Shown here in pieces: positions 62,913 through 64,000 of a stretch of 64,000 nucleotides of DNA. The DNA is from a virus. The number at the start of each line of letters is the position of its first letter. The first letter of the stretch is position 1. The translations under genes and the position numbers were made by a program. Location: positions 1-64,000 of IMG/VR virus record IMGVR_UViG_3300027741_000021; one strand, written 5' to 3'. The notes under the pieces were generated by a model, which did not search any database, was not told the DNA's origin, and was given only the letters and a program-made list of their open reading frames with translations.

Positions 62913-64000
62913 TACGATCCACCACAGCTTGTAATCGATGACCCATGCCGTTAAGGAAAACTTGAGAATTGTGTTGTATCTCAGGTGCAAGATCTTGATA
63001 CAATTGATGTAAATTATCCTGACCAGACTGTATCAATGATTTTGTAAGGTCAAGTACTGATTCAAATCGATCTTGATTGTTGGTAATTGTATCGTAGCTT
63101 TCATCCATAAAACGACCAAAAGTTTTATATCCTAGATCACGCAGGTGGCGGAGATGATCTACAGAACTCACTGCCACAAAGAATTGATTGTTGAATATGG
63201 GTTTGAAAGTTTTTTCCGTAACAAATTGTCCACCAGAGTTGTCAACATCAATCATGGTTTCCAACACAATGTTGAAATAACTGTCGATATACAAGTTGGT
63301 CATATTCAAGTCATAGGTATTATGTGCATGGGTATCTAGATTGTCCACACGGAACGGCCCGGCCGCAATAAATTGATCTATCCTGGGTTGGCATTTGGCT
63401 AGATAACTATTGCTCAAGGCACACCCATGATAGTCGTCTTCGCTGCCCAAAAGATGTTGCGTATAACTAAAATACCCGTGGTGGTGCAGACCATGACTCC
63501 AAAGATCGCTCATGAATGTTTTCCGCCATAGTTTGTCTATCCTGCACAGTCCAGTATAGGCATGTGATCTTGGATTGAGATGATACCTAGCTCCGGCATT
63601 TCTATCCACGGTTCGCCAGTACATGAATTCTAGTTCAGGCCAATATATGGTATTATGATATTGATCAGCAGTGGTATTTCCAGATATCAGCCATACCACG
63701 TTGGGATCAATACCATGCTGATTGCACAACCAGTCCAGTCGATTTCGTATGTGTCCAGGATGGTCGCCTTCGTGATAGGTAAAAATCAATTTGAATTCTT
63801 TTCTTTTGATTCTTTCAAGCCCTTCAACAGAGATCATGTCAATATAATCTTGATCAAAATCAAACCATCCCAATACCATTGGGTACCAGGACCCTACTGG
63901 AGCATCTGTGGTGCGCCCCACTTGTACAGGTATTTTGCAGTCACGTAGATAGTAGATCAGTCGGGGAAAATCCAGTCGTTTTCCATCCAAGAAATCAAGC
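62896..64000 (-). CDS. Glycosyltransferase-family protein, paralogue 3 (5' end off window)
   Basis: The minus-strand frame is open to the window edge, so the N-terminus is probably missing; a TTG at 63990 is the only start inside. The C-terminal block TEKTFKPIFNNQFFVAVSSV and LRDLGYKTFGRFMDESYD is shared with the genes at 51817 and 54130. The middle has a CRIDKLWRKTFMSDLWSHGL block matching NGRTRPHRKYMIEKM. The typical Glu-Lys pair is intact. Its 3' end overlaps the carbamoyltransferase by 17 bp in convergent orientation, so it belongs to a separate transcript from the next region. Confidence 0.6.
   Translation of the reverse strand, partial: LDFLDGKRLDFPRLIYYLRDCKIPVQVGRTTDAPVGSWYPMVLGWFDFDQDYIDMISVEGLERIKRKEFKLIFTYHEGDHPGHIRNRLDWLCNQHGIDPNVVWLISGNTTADQYHNTIYWPELEFMYWRTVDRNAGARYHLNPRSHAYTGLCRIDKLWRKTFMSDLWSHGLHHHGYFSYTQHLLGSEDDYHGCALSNSYLAKCQPRIDQFIAAGPFRVDNLDTHAHNTYDLNMTNLYIDSYFNIVLETMIDVDNSGGQFVTEKTFKPIFNNQFFVAVSSVDHLRHLRDLGYKTFGRFMDESYDTITNNQDRFESVLDLTKSLIQSGQDNLHQLYQDLAPEIQHNSQVFLNGMGHRLQAVVDRINYKQ

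Overview
The window is a contiguous piece of a large tailed-phage genome with a T4-type myovirus core. Protein similarity recognised by eye identifies the capsid module (gp20, a gp67-like core protein, gp21, gp22, gp23), baseplate genes (gp26-like, gp48-like, gp53, gp5, gp25, gp6), the recombination nuclease pair gp46/gp47 and a gp55-type late sigma factor. The low-40s GC content, the tail-fibre families, the carbamoyltransferase and the many TAAATA late-promoter motifs point to a marine T4-like phage of the cyanophage/pelagiphage kind. The host cannot be read from the sequence. No tRNA, rRNA, integrase or CRISPR array was seen.

Layout. (1) 1-10896, minus strand: a 3'-truncated tail fibre, a freestanding GIY-YIG homing endonuclease inserted after the capsid terminator, gp23-gp22-gp21-gp67-like-small protein-gp20, and a tape-measure-like protein. 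(2) 10960-12159, plus strand: a gp26-like baseplate/tail-assembly protein followed by an ORF in the -1 frame, joined by a perfect TTTTTTC slippery heptamer, then a tiny NUMOD3-like basic protein. (3) 12160-12550: a gene-poor stretch with a run of hairpins. (4) 12551-19432, minus strand: gp55, gp47, an unknown protein, small ORFs, gp46, an SGNH-hydrolase-like protein, a second GIY-YIG protein and a sulfotransferase-like protein. A consensus sigma-70 promoter precedes gp55. (5) 19542-48642, plus strand: baseplate and tail genes, including a 4,724-residue structural protein with seven FG-GAP-like propeller repeats, and tail-fibre-type proteins, closed by a strong terminator. (6) 48705-62912, plus strand: one uninterrupted, translationally coupled operon of about 14 kb. 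It carries glycosyltransferase-like proteins, five radical SAM proteins with an N-terminal SPASM/twitch-like cysteine motif, small unknown proteins and a NodU/TobZ-type carbamoyltransferase. A convergent, partial glycosyltransferase-like gene closes the window.

How the parts fit. The host polymerase would transcribe gp55 and the recombination genes from the sigma-70 promoter. gp55 would then direct transcription from TAAATA elements, which lie before the fibre, prohead core, portal, tape measure, baseplate and tail genes. At several genes the TAAATA box sits 4-7 nt from the ATG, which predicts very short or absent leaders. The structural modules build head, tube, baseplate and fibres. The downstream operon looks like a chemical-modification island (sugar transfer, radical chemistry, O-carbamoylation) acting on a glycan, peptide or other small substrate. 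Its target is unknown, and it is the best candidate here for an undescribed system.
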